From the NCBI GenBank assembly GCA_964451955.1, contig CAYVKG010000003.1, positions 40,889-104,888 on the forward strand: a stretch of 64,000 nt of DNA, read 5' to 3'. The number at the start of each line of letters is the position of its first letter. Position 1 is the first letter of the stretch. The notes under the pieces were generated by a model. It searched no databases. It had not been told where the DNA came from and saw only the letters and a list, made by a program, of their open reading frames with translations. The DNA comes from JAPLNB01 sp964451955. GTDB taxonomy: Bacteria; Planctomycetota; Phycisphaerae; Tepidisphaerales; Tepidisphaeraceae. Shown here in pieces: positions 17,698 through 25,616 of this stretch. The position numbers and the translations under genes are program-made.

Positions 17698-19458
17698 TCA
17701 GTTCTGCCTGGCCGTCTTGCCCGCCTCACTGCCGCTATACACCCGCACGTAGTCAACATACATGTCCGCCAAACCACCGTACCGCGACAAGTCGACCGGC
17801 CAACCCCCTCCGGTCGCCAGGTTGATCAGGAAGAAGAAAGGCCGCTCCGCAGAAAGTGGCAGCGTCGCGTGCCGACCCACCTCGATGTCATCGCAATAGT
17901 AAATGGTTTCCGTGGCGGTGATCTTGCACCCATAGGTGTGAAATGCCTCGAACCAGGCCGACGGAATCCCGAATTTCCGCATCCGGATGGGATTGCGCAG
18001 CGCATCATAGGCCTTTTTCTCTATGGCCTTGCCGGCCTCGCCCTGATCCCAGCAATGGGGACAGATCATATACGTGTCAAACGCATTGGGATGCCCCTCG
18101 CCTTCGCCCCCATAGGCCTCGATGATGTCCAGTTCGTCGCAAGGCGACTTGATCCCTTTGACGTGGTCCGTCATGTAGTCGGTCATCAGCCAGAAGGCGG
18201 GCCAGGTGCCGATGGCGTTCGGACCGATGAACCGGCATTCAAAGTAGCAGGGAGCCTTGGCGGTAATCCCGCTGGCATCATTCTTCATGGACGAGATCAA
18301 CCCCGAACTCCCGGCCTTCTCGCTGGCGCGAATCCGCAGATACGTATCCACCTGCCCGAACGGGCTGTTGGGCTTGCCATGACTGGTGAACCGAAGCGTG
18401 CTGAAGTCCTGCCACCCGCCAGGCGGCTTGTGATCGTAATAAGTCGCCTTCGGATCGGTGCTCGAAATCGACAGCGGGCCGTCAAAGTCGTCGGCAAACA
18501 CCAGGGACATGCCCTTGGCCGCCGGGGGCGATTCCTTCGGCAGGCCTTCCTTCCAGGAAACGCCCCCTTGGTTGTATAGCTGCAGGTAACAATTGTCCTT
18601 GACAGAGCCGTTTTCGCCACTGATGCGAATCGTCAACGGGCCGTGCGGGTACGCGTCGGCTGGGAACACGAAGGAACCCTGGCCCCGGGCATCCAGCGCA
18701 ACCGTCGCGACGGTGGAATCGGAACCAAAGCCCTCGCCCTGTTTCCAGCATCGCACCGTCACAATCTTGAACCCCGCCGCTGACAGCCGCACCGTCGTGT
18801 CCCCGCGTATCTCCGAACAATAGGCCGGCCAGACCACGGACACCTGGCAACCCAGGGTCTCATCAGCGTTCTTCTCCGAGTCCACGCTCAGGGAATCGAA
18901 TGCCAGATCGCTCTCCACTCCCACTGGCCTTCCATTTTCGGTGGGCTGGCCGACCGTGAACGTGATCGCGGTAATCGGGTAGTTGATCTTGCCGTTCTTG
19001 TCGCCTCCCCAGGTCTCATGGTTCGAATCGAGGTCTATGACGACCTCTTTCCAGCCCGTGAAGTCGATGATCCCGCCTTGGCCGGTGTTCTTGCTGTATT
19101 GGTGTGTTTCGCCTCGCGCATCAGTCACCTGCACGCCGTACGAGCACCTCGAGTTGTCTCCTCTAAGCCAGAACCGCAGCTTGTGAACGGTTGCCTGTAT
19201 CCTCACCTTGTTGGGGATTCCCAGGTACTGGAATGAACCGGTGTTCACAAAGCGGTAATGCAGCTTCAGGCAGTTCCGGCCATCGTGCGCTTGATCCGGT
19301 GACACCTTTACGGAAGCGTTTTCGTTCGGAACGTTGACCACCCAGACCGTCGGCTGCAGCGAAGACTTCTCGAAGTCCTGCACCATTACCGGCGTCAATC
19401 CCCATGCCGGACCGATCCCGCACGTCAGCAGGACCACCAGTGCCACCAAGTGCCTCAT
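17698..19458 (-). CDS. Secreted GH16 family glucanase/galactanase-like enzyme
   Basis: A 586-aa exported glycosidase. The Sec signal is at residues 1-23 (MRHLVALVVLLTCGIGPAWG). Residues ~24-190 form a carbohydrate-binding-like beta-sandwich (WKEVVIDLDS, LAFDSLSV), ~195-290 a second beta domain, and ~310-575 the GH16 jelly roll. The catalytic strand reads CDELDIIEAYGG, giving the ExDxxE nucleophile and acid/base pair. WPAFWLM and TYGCKITATETIYYCDD are also typical of GH16. The substrate (laminarin, agar, carrageenan or lichenan) cannot be chosen from sequence. The ATG at 19458 has GGAG upstream and starts the signal peptide; the longer frame from 19518 is less likely. The pseudopilin and an anchored protein lie upstream on the same strand. 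Confidence 0.85.
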   Translation of the reverse strand: MRHLVALVVLLTCGIGPAWGLTPVMVQDFEKSSLQPTVWVVNVPNENASVKVSPDQAHDGRNCLKLHYRFVNTGSFQYLGIPNKVRIQATVHKLRFWLRGDNSRCSYGVQVTDARGETHQYSKNTGQGGIIDFTGWKEVVIDLDSNHETWGGDKNGKINYPITAITFTVGQPTENGRPVGVESDLAFDSLSVDSEKNADETLGCQVSVVWPAYCSEIRGDTTVRLSAAGFKIVTVRCWKQGEGFGSDSTVATVALDARGQGSFVFPADAYPHGPLTIRISGENGSVKDNCYLQLYNQGGVSWKEGLPKESPPAAKGMSLVFADDFDGPLSISSTDPKATYYDHKPPGGWQDFSTLRFTSHGKPNSPFGQVDTYLRIRASEKAGSSGLISSMKNDASGITAKAPCYFECRFIGPNAIGTWPAFWLMTDYMTDHVKGIKSPCDELDIIEAYGGEGEGHPNAFDTYMICPHCWDQGEAGKAIEKKAYDALRNPIRMRKFGIPSAWFEAFHTYGCKITATETIYYCDDIEVGRHATLPLSAERPFFFLINLATGGGWPVDLSRYGGLADMYVDYVRVYSGSEAGKTARQN

Positions 19459-19636
19459 CTGTCTGTCTCCAGTTCCGCGTTGCGTCGGGCCGACAGCGTG
19501 TACGCCGCCACAGGCCATTCGTTGAAGAGGCGCCGCGAACCGCGGCGACGCCGAATGATGGACGCCTCACAAAAGGAAGCCGACCATGCAACGACCAAGG
19601 CATGAACCAGAAACGGCAAGCCCCTCGCCCCTGCCA

Positions 19637-20239
19637 TCAATAGGGCCAGACGGGCAATCCTCGCTCCTGCCGGCGCTTGAACATCTCCAGACCAAACTGC
19701 GCCATCTGGATTCGTTCTTCGGGGGGAAGCGACTCGATGAACTGTTTCATCTCGACCGCGGTGTTGCCTCGAGCGGCGGCGTTGGGTGAATTGGCCGCAT
19801 AAGCCCGCAGCCTCTCCTGTTCATCGATGAGTTGGTCCATGTGTGCCTGTCTGGCCGGTCCCGCAGGCAGTGAGAAGTGCTTGGCCATTTCGATCCGGGC
19901 GCCGGCCTGAATGCTGTTGCGCACCGCGGCAACCTGTTCCTCGCGGGTGAGCTTCCCCTGGCGGGCCGCTTCCGCCAGCGGCTTCAGGTTGGACCGCAGG
20001 GTCAGCAGGTATTGCTGCTTCCGCTCGACGGGCAGTTTCGCGTACTCGGCGGTCGCGGCGAATTTCGCGATGGCCACGGGATCCCCCGTCGGCGAAGGTG
20101 GCCGATGTCCAAGCGCCTTCCGGGCAACAGACGCGCCGACAGCCGCCACCACCACCAATGCGGAGGCGGCAATGACCAGGGTCTTGCGACCGACCTTGAA
20201 TCCTGAGGCGCCGGGAATCTTCGATTGAAGCGTCGTCAT
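19637..20239 (-). CDS. Membrane-anchored helical protein of unknown function
   Basis: A 200-aa protein with one N-terminal transmembrane segment (residues ~19-42, TLVIAASALVVVAAVGASVA) and a helical, charged periplasmic region (EYAKLPVERKQQYLLTL, GKLTREEQVAAVRN, DEQERLRAYA) ending QERGLPVWPY. I do not recognise a family. It follows the pseudopilin by 14 bases on the same strand, so the two are almost certainly co-transcribed and may work together in assembling or anchoring a pilin-like complex (inference). Confidence 0.7.
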   Translation of the reverse strand: MTTLQSKIPGASGFKVGRKTLVIAASALVVVAAVGASVARKALGHRPPSPTGDPVAIAKFAATAEYAKLPVERKQQYLLTLRSNLKPLAEAARQGKLTREEQVAAVRNSIQAGARIEMAKHFSLPAGPARQAHMDQLIDEQERLRAYAANSPNAAARGNTAVEMKQFIESLPPEERIQMAQFGLEMFKRRQERGLPVWPY

Positions 20240-20253
20240 GGTCGTCTCTCCTG

Positions 20254-20814
20254 CTATTCGCCCACCGCTCCGACGTGCATGTCGGCGAACAGGTGGTTCA
20301 TCGAGCCTTTGGCGTCGTGCTTGCCGTGGAACGGTTCGTACTCATCAATGATCGTGATGATCTCCGGATGGCCCAGGTTGTAAGGCGATTTGGTGGTGCT
20401 GCGGGTGCCGGCCAGCAGCGCGATAAAGGGATTGTACTCGTAACTGGATCCCTCCCGCTCGAAATAGGTCTCATAACCGGCGGGGGCGCTCTGTGTTTCC
20501 TTGGTGATCTGGTCCGATGGGCAACGAAAGACCTTTGACGCAGTCTTCGTGTACGGCTTGAGGAGTTCCGGAAGAGAAGGACCTTTGTTGACAGGCGGCT
20601 GGACCGATGGCAACGGGTTGACCAGAGGAAGGATCCCCTTCGAATCGGACATGTACATGGCGAACAACGCCCCAATGTCGCGCAGTTGCGCCCTGCATGC
20701 CGTCCGGTTGGCCTGGCTACGTGCCTTGGACAGCACCGGCAGGAGAATGCCGGCCAGGACGGCAATGATCCCGATCACAACCAGCAGCTCGATGAGTGTG
20801 AATCCCTTACGCAT
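20254..20814 (-). CDS. Type II secretion/type IV pilus pseudopilin
   Basis: A 186-aa prepilin-like protein. The start ATG gives MRKGFTLIELLVVIGIIAVL, the class III signal cut before Phe by prepilin peptidase, with Glu5 of the mature protein in place and a hydrophobic N-terminal helix. The rest carries a helical stem (LPVLSKARSQANRTACRAQL) and a globular head ending SMNHLFADMHVGAVGE. That ending is close to the 'H...LF-x-DGHV' ending common in planctomycete pseudopilins but has Met where Gly is usual. The longer frame from 20850 is rejected because it would bury the prepilin signal. It is divergent from the histidine kinase gene. Confidence 0.9.
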   Translation of the reverse strand: MRKGFTLIELLVVIGIIAVLAGILLPVLSKARSQANRTACRAQLRDIGALFAMYMSDSKGILPLVNPLPSVQPPVNKGPSLPELLKPYTKTASKVFRCPSDQITKETQSAPAGYETYFEREGSSYEYNPFIALLAGTRSTTKSPYNLGHPEIITIIDEYEPFHGKHDAKGSMNHLFADMHVGAVGE

Positions 20815-20946
20815 GGGCGAAACTATAGCGGCGGTTGCAACCCCCGCCATGTGCCGCTAGTCATATTCCAAGTCATGTTTTGACTATGACCAGCCAAGTG
20901 CCCAAACACCATGACCTTGGTCACATGAAATTGGCGGCAGGGGGGG

Positions 20947-20952
20947 TAAAAT
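20947..20952 (+). promoter_or_regulatory. -10 box of the histidine kinase gene (leaderless)
   Basis: TAAAAT with 6 bases to the ATG at 20959, immediately preceded by a run of seven G (20940-20946). No good -35 was seen at 16-18 bp. Confidence 0.4.
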
Positions 20953-20958
20953 CGCGGC

Positions 20959-22287
20959 ATGGTGATCAAGGCCCCTCTCCGCGCCGAACCGCTTCGGGAA
21001 GCCGCCGGCGACTTGCTCGCGGCGCTCTGGCCGGGGCGAACGACCCGGAATTCCCCTCTCCATCGTCGCAAGACGCTGGCCATCCGTGGCGTGCAACTGG
21101 CCATGGTGGCGTTGGTTGTGATCGCCATCGCAGGGTCTTTGGTCGTCGGCGGGCGCCATTTGCCCGTCCTACGCCTCTGCTCGCTGATCGTCGTGGGCGC
21201 GGCCTACGTCGCTTGGAGCCTGTATGGGTCGCGAGATGCCGTGCGATTTGCATTGTGGCATTACGGAACCGCCTCGCCTCCTCCGTGGCCTCCCGAAGCA
21301 AGGGTCTGGCCGGCGGTCTACCTGATCGTTCAACTGGCGATGGCTGAACTCATCATCTGGCTGGCCGGACCCGCGAACATCGTCGGCCTGCTCTGGCTGG
21401 TGCTGCTGCCGCCCATTGGGCAGAGCATCCTCTTCCTGCGCTGGCCAGGCATTGCCGCCGTCTCCATCCTCAGCATCGCCATCCACACGCTCAACATGGT
21501 GTCGTGGTACGGCTGGCCGTCCCTGGCGCTGGCGTTGCCGGGCTTCTCCGTGGCGGTCCTCTTCACGCTCGCCTTCACGCAGATCACCGTCAGCGCCGAG
21601 ACGGCCCGCGGTGAGGTGGAACAGCTGGCCGGCGAACTCAGCGAGGCCAACCGCAAACTGCGAGAGTATGCGCTCCAGGCCGAAGAACTGGCCGCCTCCC
21701 GCGAACGAAACCGCGTGGCCCGCGAAATCCACGACAGCATCGGACACTGCCTGACTGTCGTGCACGTCCAACTCGAGGCGGCACGCACAACTCTTGAACG
21801 AGATCCGGCCCACACCCTCGATGCCATCGGAAAAGCGCAGGCCATGACCCATGCCGGTCTCCAGGAAATACGCCGATCGGTCGCGGCGCTGCGCGTTTCT
21901 CCGCTGCACAATCAACCCCTGCCCGACGCAATCCGCCGGCTTGCCGCCGAGGGCGAGGCCGCAGGCCTCCATACTCAAGTCACCGTCGCCGGCGACGTTC
22001 GCCCACTCTCGCCCCAGGCCGAACTCACGCTCTATCGCGCCGCCCAGGAGGCGCTGACCAACTGCCGAAAACACGCCCATTCCCAGGCGGCGCACGTCCT
22101 CCTCGACTACGGCGCCGCGGACGTTGTGCGACTGGCCGTCAGCGACGAAGGCGTCGGCGCCGCCGATACCTCCCATGGCTTCGGACTTCTGGGCCTGCGG
22201 GAACGCGCCCAACTCCTCGGCGGGCAGATGCGCGTGCGGACGGCCCCGGGGCAAGGATTCACCCTCGAAGTCGAGGTGCCCGGATGA
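20959..22287 (+). CDS. Membrane sensor histidine kinase, NarL/DesK type
   Basis: A 442-aa kinase with about six N-terminal membrane helices (residues ~42-210) and no separate extracellular sensor domain. A coiled coil (~213-250) leads to the HisKA_3 dimerisation helix with the phospho-acceptor RVAREIHDSIGH (His258). The HATPase domain (~345-442) has TLYRAAQEALTNCRKHA (N box), DEGVGAAD and GFGLLGLRERAQLLGG (G boxes). The DesK-like topology suggests sensing inside the membrane (inference). Its stop overlaps the start of the response regulator (ATGA), so they form one cognate pair. Confidence 0.93.
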   Translation: MVIKAPLRAEPLREAAGDLLAALWPGRTTRNSPLHRRKTLAIRGVQLAMVALVVIAIAGSLVVGGRHLPVLRLCSLIVVGAAYVAWSLYGSRDAVRFALWHYGTASPPPWPPEARVWPAVYLIVQLAMAELIIWLAGPANIVGLLWLVLLPPIGQSILFLRWPGIAAVSILSIAIHTLNMVSWYGWPSLALALPGFSVAVLFTLAFTQITVSAETARGEVEQLAGELSEANRKLREYALQAEELAASRERNRVAREIHDSIGHCLTVVHVQLEAARTTLERDPAHTLDAIGKAQAMTHAGLQEIRRSVAALRVSPLHNQPLPDAIRRLAAEGEAAGLHTQVTVAGDVRPLSPQAELTLYRAAQEALTNCRKHAHSQAAHVLLDYGAADVVRLAVSDEGVGAADTSHGFGLLGLRERAQLLGGQMRVRTAPGQGFTLEVEVPG

Positions 22288-22934
22288 AACCGATTCGCCT
22301 TCTGCTTGTCGATGATCAGGCGATGTTCCGCGAGGGATTGCGCACGCTCCTGTCCGTCCATGCCGACGTCGAAGTGGTCGGCGAAGCCGGCGACGGCGAT
22401 GTCGCTGTCCGGCAGGTCGCCTCCCTGAAGCCCGATGTCGTCCTCATGGACCTCCGCATGCCGATCCTCAACGGGGTCGAGGCCACTCGGCGGATTCGCG
22501 CCCAGCATGCCGGATGCCAAGTCATCGTCCTGACCACGTTCGACGACGACGAGGATGTGTTCGACGCCCTTCGCGCCGGCGCGGTCGGCTATCTGCTCAA
22601 GGACGCCCCCCAGGAGAAACTGCTCGAAGCGATTCGGCTTGCTTCGCGCGGCGAATCGTTCCTCCAGCCCTCCATCGCCACTAAACTGGTCGCCGAGTTC
22701 AGCCGGCTTTCATCCACTCGCCCGGTCGATCGAAAACTGGTGCATTCGCTCTCCGATCGCGAACTCGAGGTCCTCCAGCATCTGGCACGCGGCCAGAGCA
22801 ACAAGGAAATCGCCATGGCGCTCTATATCACCGAGGGCACCGTCAAAAACCACATGACCAGCATCCTCGGCAAGCTCGGCGTGCCCGACCGCACACAGGC
22901 CGCCCTCAAAGCCAGGGAACTGGGTATCGCCTGA
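22284..22934 (+). CDS. NarL/LuxR-family response regulator
   Basis: A 216-aa transcription factor. The receiver domain (1-120) has the acidic pair VDDQ, phosphorylation site Asp56 in VVLMDLRMP, Thr in VLTTFDDD and Lys in YLLKDAP. The C-terminal LuxR helix-turn-helix (~148-210) has LSDRELEVLQHLARGQSNKEIA followed by ITEGTVKNHM. It is translated from an ATG overlapping the kinase stop. Targets cannot be read from the sequence; the divergent pseudopilin operon is the nearest candidate. Confidence 0.95.
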   Translation: MKPIRLLLVDDQAMFREGLRTLLSVHADVEVVGEAGDGDVAVRQVASLKPDVVLMDLRMPILNGVEATRRIRAQHAGCQVIVLTTFDDDEDVFDALRAGAVGYLLKDAPQEKLLEAIRLASRGESFLQPSIATKLVAEFSRLSSTRPVDRKLVHSLSDRELEVLQHLARGQSNKEIAMALYITEGTVKNHMTSILGKLGVPDRTQAALKARELGIA

Positions 22935-22950
22935 TCCGACTGACGGGCAC

Positions 22951-24186
22951 TCAATTCCTTGGCGATCGATCTCGTTTCGGTTTGGGTGGCCGCGGCGTCA
23001 AAGCACGCTGAAGATTGCCCATGGCCTGACGGAGCCGGTGTTCATTCTCCACCAGGGCAATGCGCACGTATCCCTCGCCATGCTCGCCAAACGCCCGCCC
23101 GGGAGCCAACGCGACTTCGGCCTCGTCCATCATCCTCAGGCAGAAATCGATCGTATCCTGGCCCTTCAGATGGTCGGGGTTGACCTTGGCCCAAACAAAC
23201 ATGCTCGCCTTGGGCTTCTCATACGTCCAGCCGAGCTTGTCCAAGCCCCGACAAAGCACGTCGCGCCGCCGCTGGTAAATCCTGGACTGAGAAACCGGGG
23301 CATCAAGATGCTCTCGCATGGCGATGATGCTGGCGATCTGGATCGGGGCGAAAATCCCGTAGTCGTAGTAGCCCTTGATCGTCGAGAGCGCCTTGATCAT
23401 GTCGGCGTTGCCCGCGCAAAAACCGCAGCGCCAGCCCGCCATGTTGTAGGACTTCGACATCGTCGTGAACTCCACCCCGAGCTCTTTGGCTCCCTTGGTG
23501 GCAAGGAACGACGGGGCCACGTAGCCGTCAAAATTGATCTCCCCGTATGCAAAATCCGAAATGATCATGATGTGCCGGCGACGGCACATCTCGACGGCTC
23601 GCTCCCAGAACCCGGGCTCAATCGTCATCGCGGTCGGATTGTGCGGATAGTTGAGGATCATCAGCTTGGGCGACGGATACAGCCCGTCAATCGTCTGCTC
23701 GATTCGGTCCAGAAACGCCTGGTCGTTGCCCAGCCGAACGCGAATCACGTTCGCGCCGGCCATCGCAACAGCGTAAATGTGGATCGGAAACGCCGGGTCC
23801 GGCACCACGGCCGTGTCCCCGGGACCCAGCATCGCCAGGCACATGTGCGAGAACCCTTCCTTTGACCCGATCGTGGCGATGACCTCCGTCTCGGGATCCA
23901 GCTCCACCCCGTACTTGCTCCTGTATTTCTTCGCCACTTCACGCCGCAGCGAGGCTATGCCCGTTGAAACCGAGTAACGGTGGTTTCGCGGATCGCGCGC
24001 GGCCTCCGCGAGCTTCGCCACCACCGATGCCGGCGTCGGATCAGTCGGATTCCCCATCCCAAGATCGATAATGTCGATTCCGGCCACGCGCTTCTCGTAC
24101 TTCATCTTGTTGATGCGGCCGAACAAATAGGGCGGCAGTCGCTGAATACGCTGCGAAACCTCGATTCTAAATGATTGGTGACTCAT
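22951..24186 (-). CDS. Class I/II aminotransferase (AlaC/LL-DAP aminotransferase-like)
   Basis: PLP enzyme of 411 aa, cytoplasmic. Motifs: DLGMGNPTDPTP near the start, YPHNPT (180-185), Asp211 in IISDFAYGEI pairing with the PLP nitrogen, and the Schiff-base Lys245 in TMSKSYNMAGWR. The MGNPTD N-terminus and overall layout match the alanine-synthesising transaminase AlaC/YfdZ group, which is close to LL-diaminopimelate aminotransferase. Substrate choice between the two is not decidable here. It ends with a basic Pro-rich tail. Start: ATG at 24186; TAGAAT lies 14 bases upstream and TACAAT directly adjacent. It is convergent with the response regulator, 16 bases apart. Confidence 0.88.
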   Translation of the reverse strand: MSHQSFRIEVSQRIQRLPPYLFGRINKMKYEKRVAGIDIIDLGMGNPTDPTPASVVAKLAEAARDPRNHRYSVSTGIASLRREVAKKYRSKYGVELDPETEVIATIGSKEGFSHMCLAMLGPGDTAVVPDPAFPIHIYAVAMAGANVIRVRLGNDQAFLDRIEQTIDGLYPSPKLMILNYPHNPTAMTIEPGFWERAVEMCRRRHIMIISDFAYGEINFDGYVAPSFLATKGAKELGVEFTTMSKSYNMAGWRCGFCAGNADMIKALSTIKGYYDYGIFAPIQIASIIAMREHLDAPVSQSRIYQRRRDVLCRGLDKLGWTYEKPKASMFVWAKVNPDHLKGQDTIDFCLRMMDEAEVALAPGRAFGEHGEGYVRIALVENEHRLRQAMGNLQRALTPRPPKPKRDRSPRN

Positions 24187-24200
24187 AATTGTAACCGTCT

Positions 24201-24206
24201 ATTCTA
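24201..24206 (-). promoter_or_regulatory. -10 box of the aminotransferase gene
   Basis: TAGAAT on the minus strand, 14 bases before the ATG at 24186, which would give a leader of only about 7 bases. A second TACAAT sits one base from the ATG. Confidence 0.35.
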
Positions 24207-24308
24207 CCCGCCGGCGGCGGGTTCAACATGTCCGTGGAAATGCGAAAAACTGAACTCCCGGCGGAAAACCGCCAGAATGCGATACACCCTGCGACGGGAG
24301 GCCCGGCA

Positions 24309-25526
24309 TCATTGGCCGGGCATGGTAGCCGGCGGCCGGAGTTCCTCCGACTCCCCGGCCCCGGGCTTCGATGCGGCCTGCGATCGGGGACGATCCAGAA
24401 GGATCTGTTTTCGCACCGCGTTCGGGTCGGCTTGCGATTCGCCGGCGGCGGCTTCCAGGCGCTGAAGGTACTGCTTGCGCAGCACAGGATCGTTGATCCT
24501 CAACGCCGATCTCGCTTCCACCGCCAGCGATTCACGCAGCTCGCGAATGCGCACCAGAATCAGGCCCTTCGTCAGCTCCTCGCGAACGTAGTCCTTGTGG
24601 GTCTCATACTTCACCGCCAGGTTGGGGGGGATCTTGGCGATCAGCTTGATGATGTGGTACGAGTTGCCCGATTGAATCTGCTCCGAAAGGTCGCCCGGTT
24701 CCTTCAGCGCGAACGCCGCGTCCTTGAATGCCTGCGGAACCGTGGTGTCGGCCCGTGAGAAGGGCCGAATCTCGCCACCCGCCGCCCGGCTGGGCGTGTC
24801 AATCGACAGTTCCGCCGCCACCTTCTCAAAGGGCTCCCCCTCGCGAAGTCGTCGCAGCACCTCCGCCATCTCGCGCGGATTGGCCACCTGGATGTGCCGC
24901 ACCTTCACCTTTTCGCCGAACAGGATCCCGAAGCCGTCCCGCACGTGTTGTTCCGTGATCTTCTCCTTCAGCCCCGGTTCCGATTCGGCGAGTTTCCGCA
25001 GATAGGTGTTCGTCTGAATCGTCAGGTCAAACTCGGCGGCGCTGAACCGCGTTGTCGTCAGGTATTGCGCCAGCAGCCGGTCGTATTCCTTCTGGCGAAA
25101 GGCGGCCTCTTCCTCCGGCGTCATCTTGGAGTCGGGAGGAATCACGTCCTTGAACATCTGTTCCAGCGTGCGCTGCCGCTCGGCGGCAATGTCCTCCGCC
25201 GTCACACTCACCTTCGCCACCTCCGCCTTCTGCCGGCAGAGTTCGATCTGCGCCAGGTGCAGAAGAAACACAAGCCCATGCGCCTCGGTCATCGGACGAA
25301 GCAGTTGCTCGACCGTGATCGGTTTGCCGTATACCGTCGCGACGGCCTCTGAGGTCGATGTGTGGCCCAGAACGGCCGGAGACTGCTGACTCGCGCTACC
25401 CGGGACCGGCTGCGTCAGCGAATCCTGGCTGGCCAGCGTTCCGCCTGCTTCGGCGGGAGTGACCGCCGAAGCGCAGCCACAAACCGCCGCCAGCAGCGTA
25501 CAGAGGATGGGATAGCACCGATTCAT
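24309..25526 (-). CDS. Parvulin-type peptidyl-prolyl isomerase lipoprotein (PrsA/SurA/PpiC-like)
   Basis: A 405-aa exported folding factor. The N-terminus has a lipoprotein-like signal, MNRCYPILCTLLAAVCGC. A SurA-N-like helical region (~65-200) leads to the rotamase domain (~205-305) with VKVRHIQVANPREMAEVL, LREGEPFEKVAAELS, GGEIRPFSRADT, FALKEPGDLSE and SYHIIKLI. A charged C-terminal tail follows. Start chosen at the ATG at 25526, which gives the lipobox and has GGAG upstream; the minus-strand frame stays open for another 2.2 kb, but that part is the antisense of the plus-strand lyase. A hairpin (24301-24321) spans the stop codon. Confidence 0.9.
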   Translation of the reverse strand: MNRCYPILCTLLAAVCGCASAVTPAEAGGTLASQDSLTQPVPGSASQQSPAVLGHTSTSEAVATVYGKPITVEQLLRPMTEAHGLVFLLHLAQIELCRQKAEVAKVSVTAEDIAAERQRTLEQMFKDVIPPDSKMTPEEEAAFRQKEYDRLLAQYLTTTRFSAAEFDLTIQTNTYLRKLAESEPGLKEKITEQHVRDGFGILFGEKVKVRHIQVANPREMAEVLRRLREGEPFEKVAAELSIDTPSRAAGGEIRPFSRADTTVPQAFKDAAFALKEPGDLSEQIQSGNSYHIIKLIAKIPPNLAVKYETHKDYVREELTKGLILVRIRELRESLAVEARSALRINDPVLRKQYLQRLEAAAGESQADPNAVRKQILLDRPRSQAASKPGAGESEELRPPATMPGQ

Positions 25527-25616
25527 GCGGATGCTCCGCGAAAGGGCGGAAGTATCGAATGGGGCAGGCGAAGTGTCAAGAATTGACCAAGTATGGCCTA
25601 AGGTCACGGAGATCAC

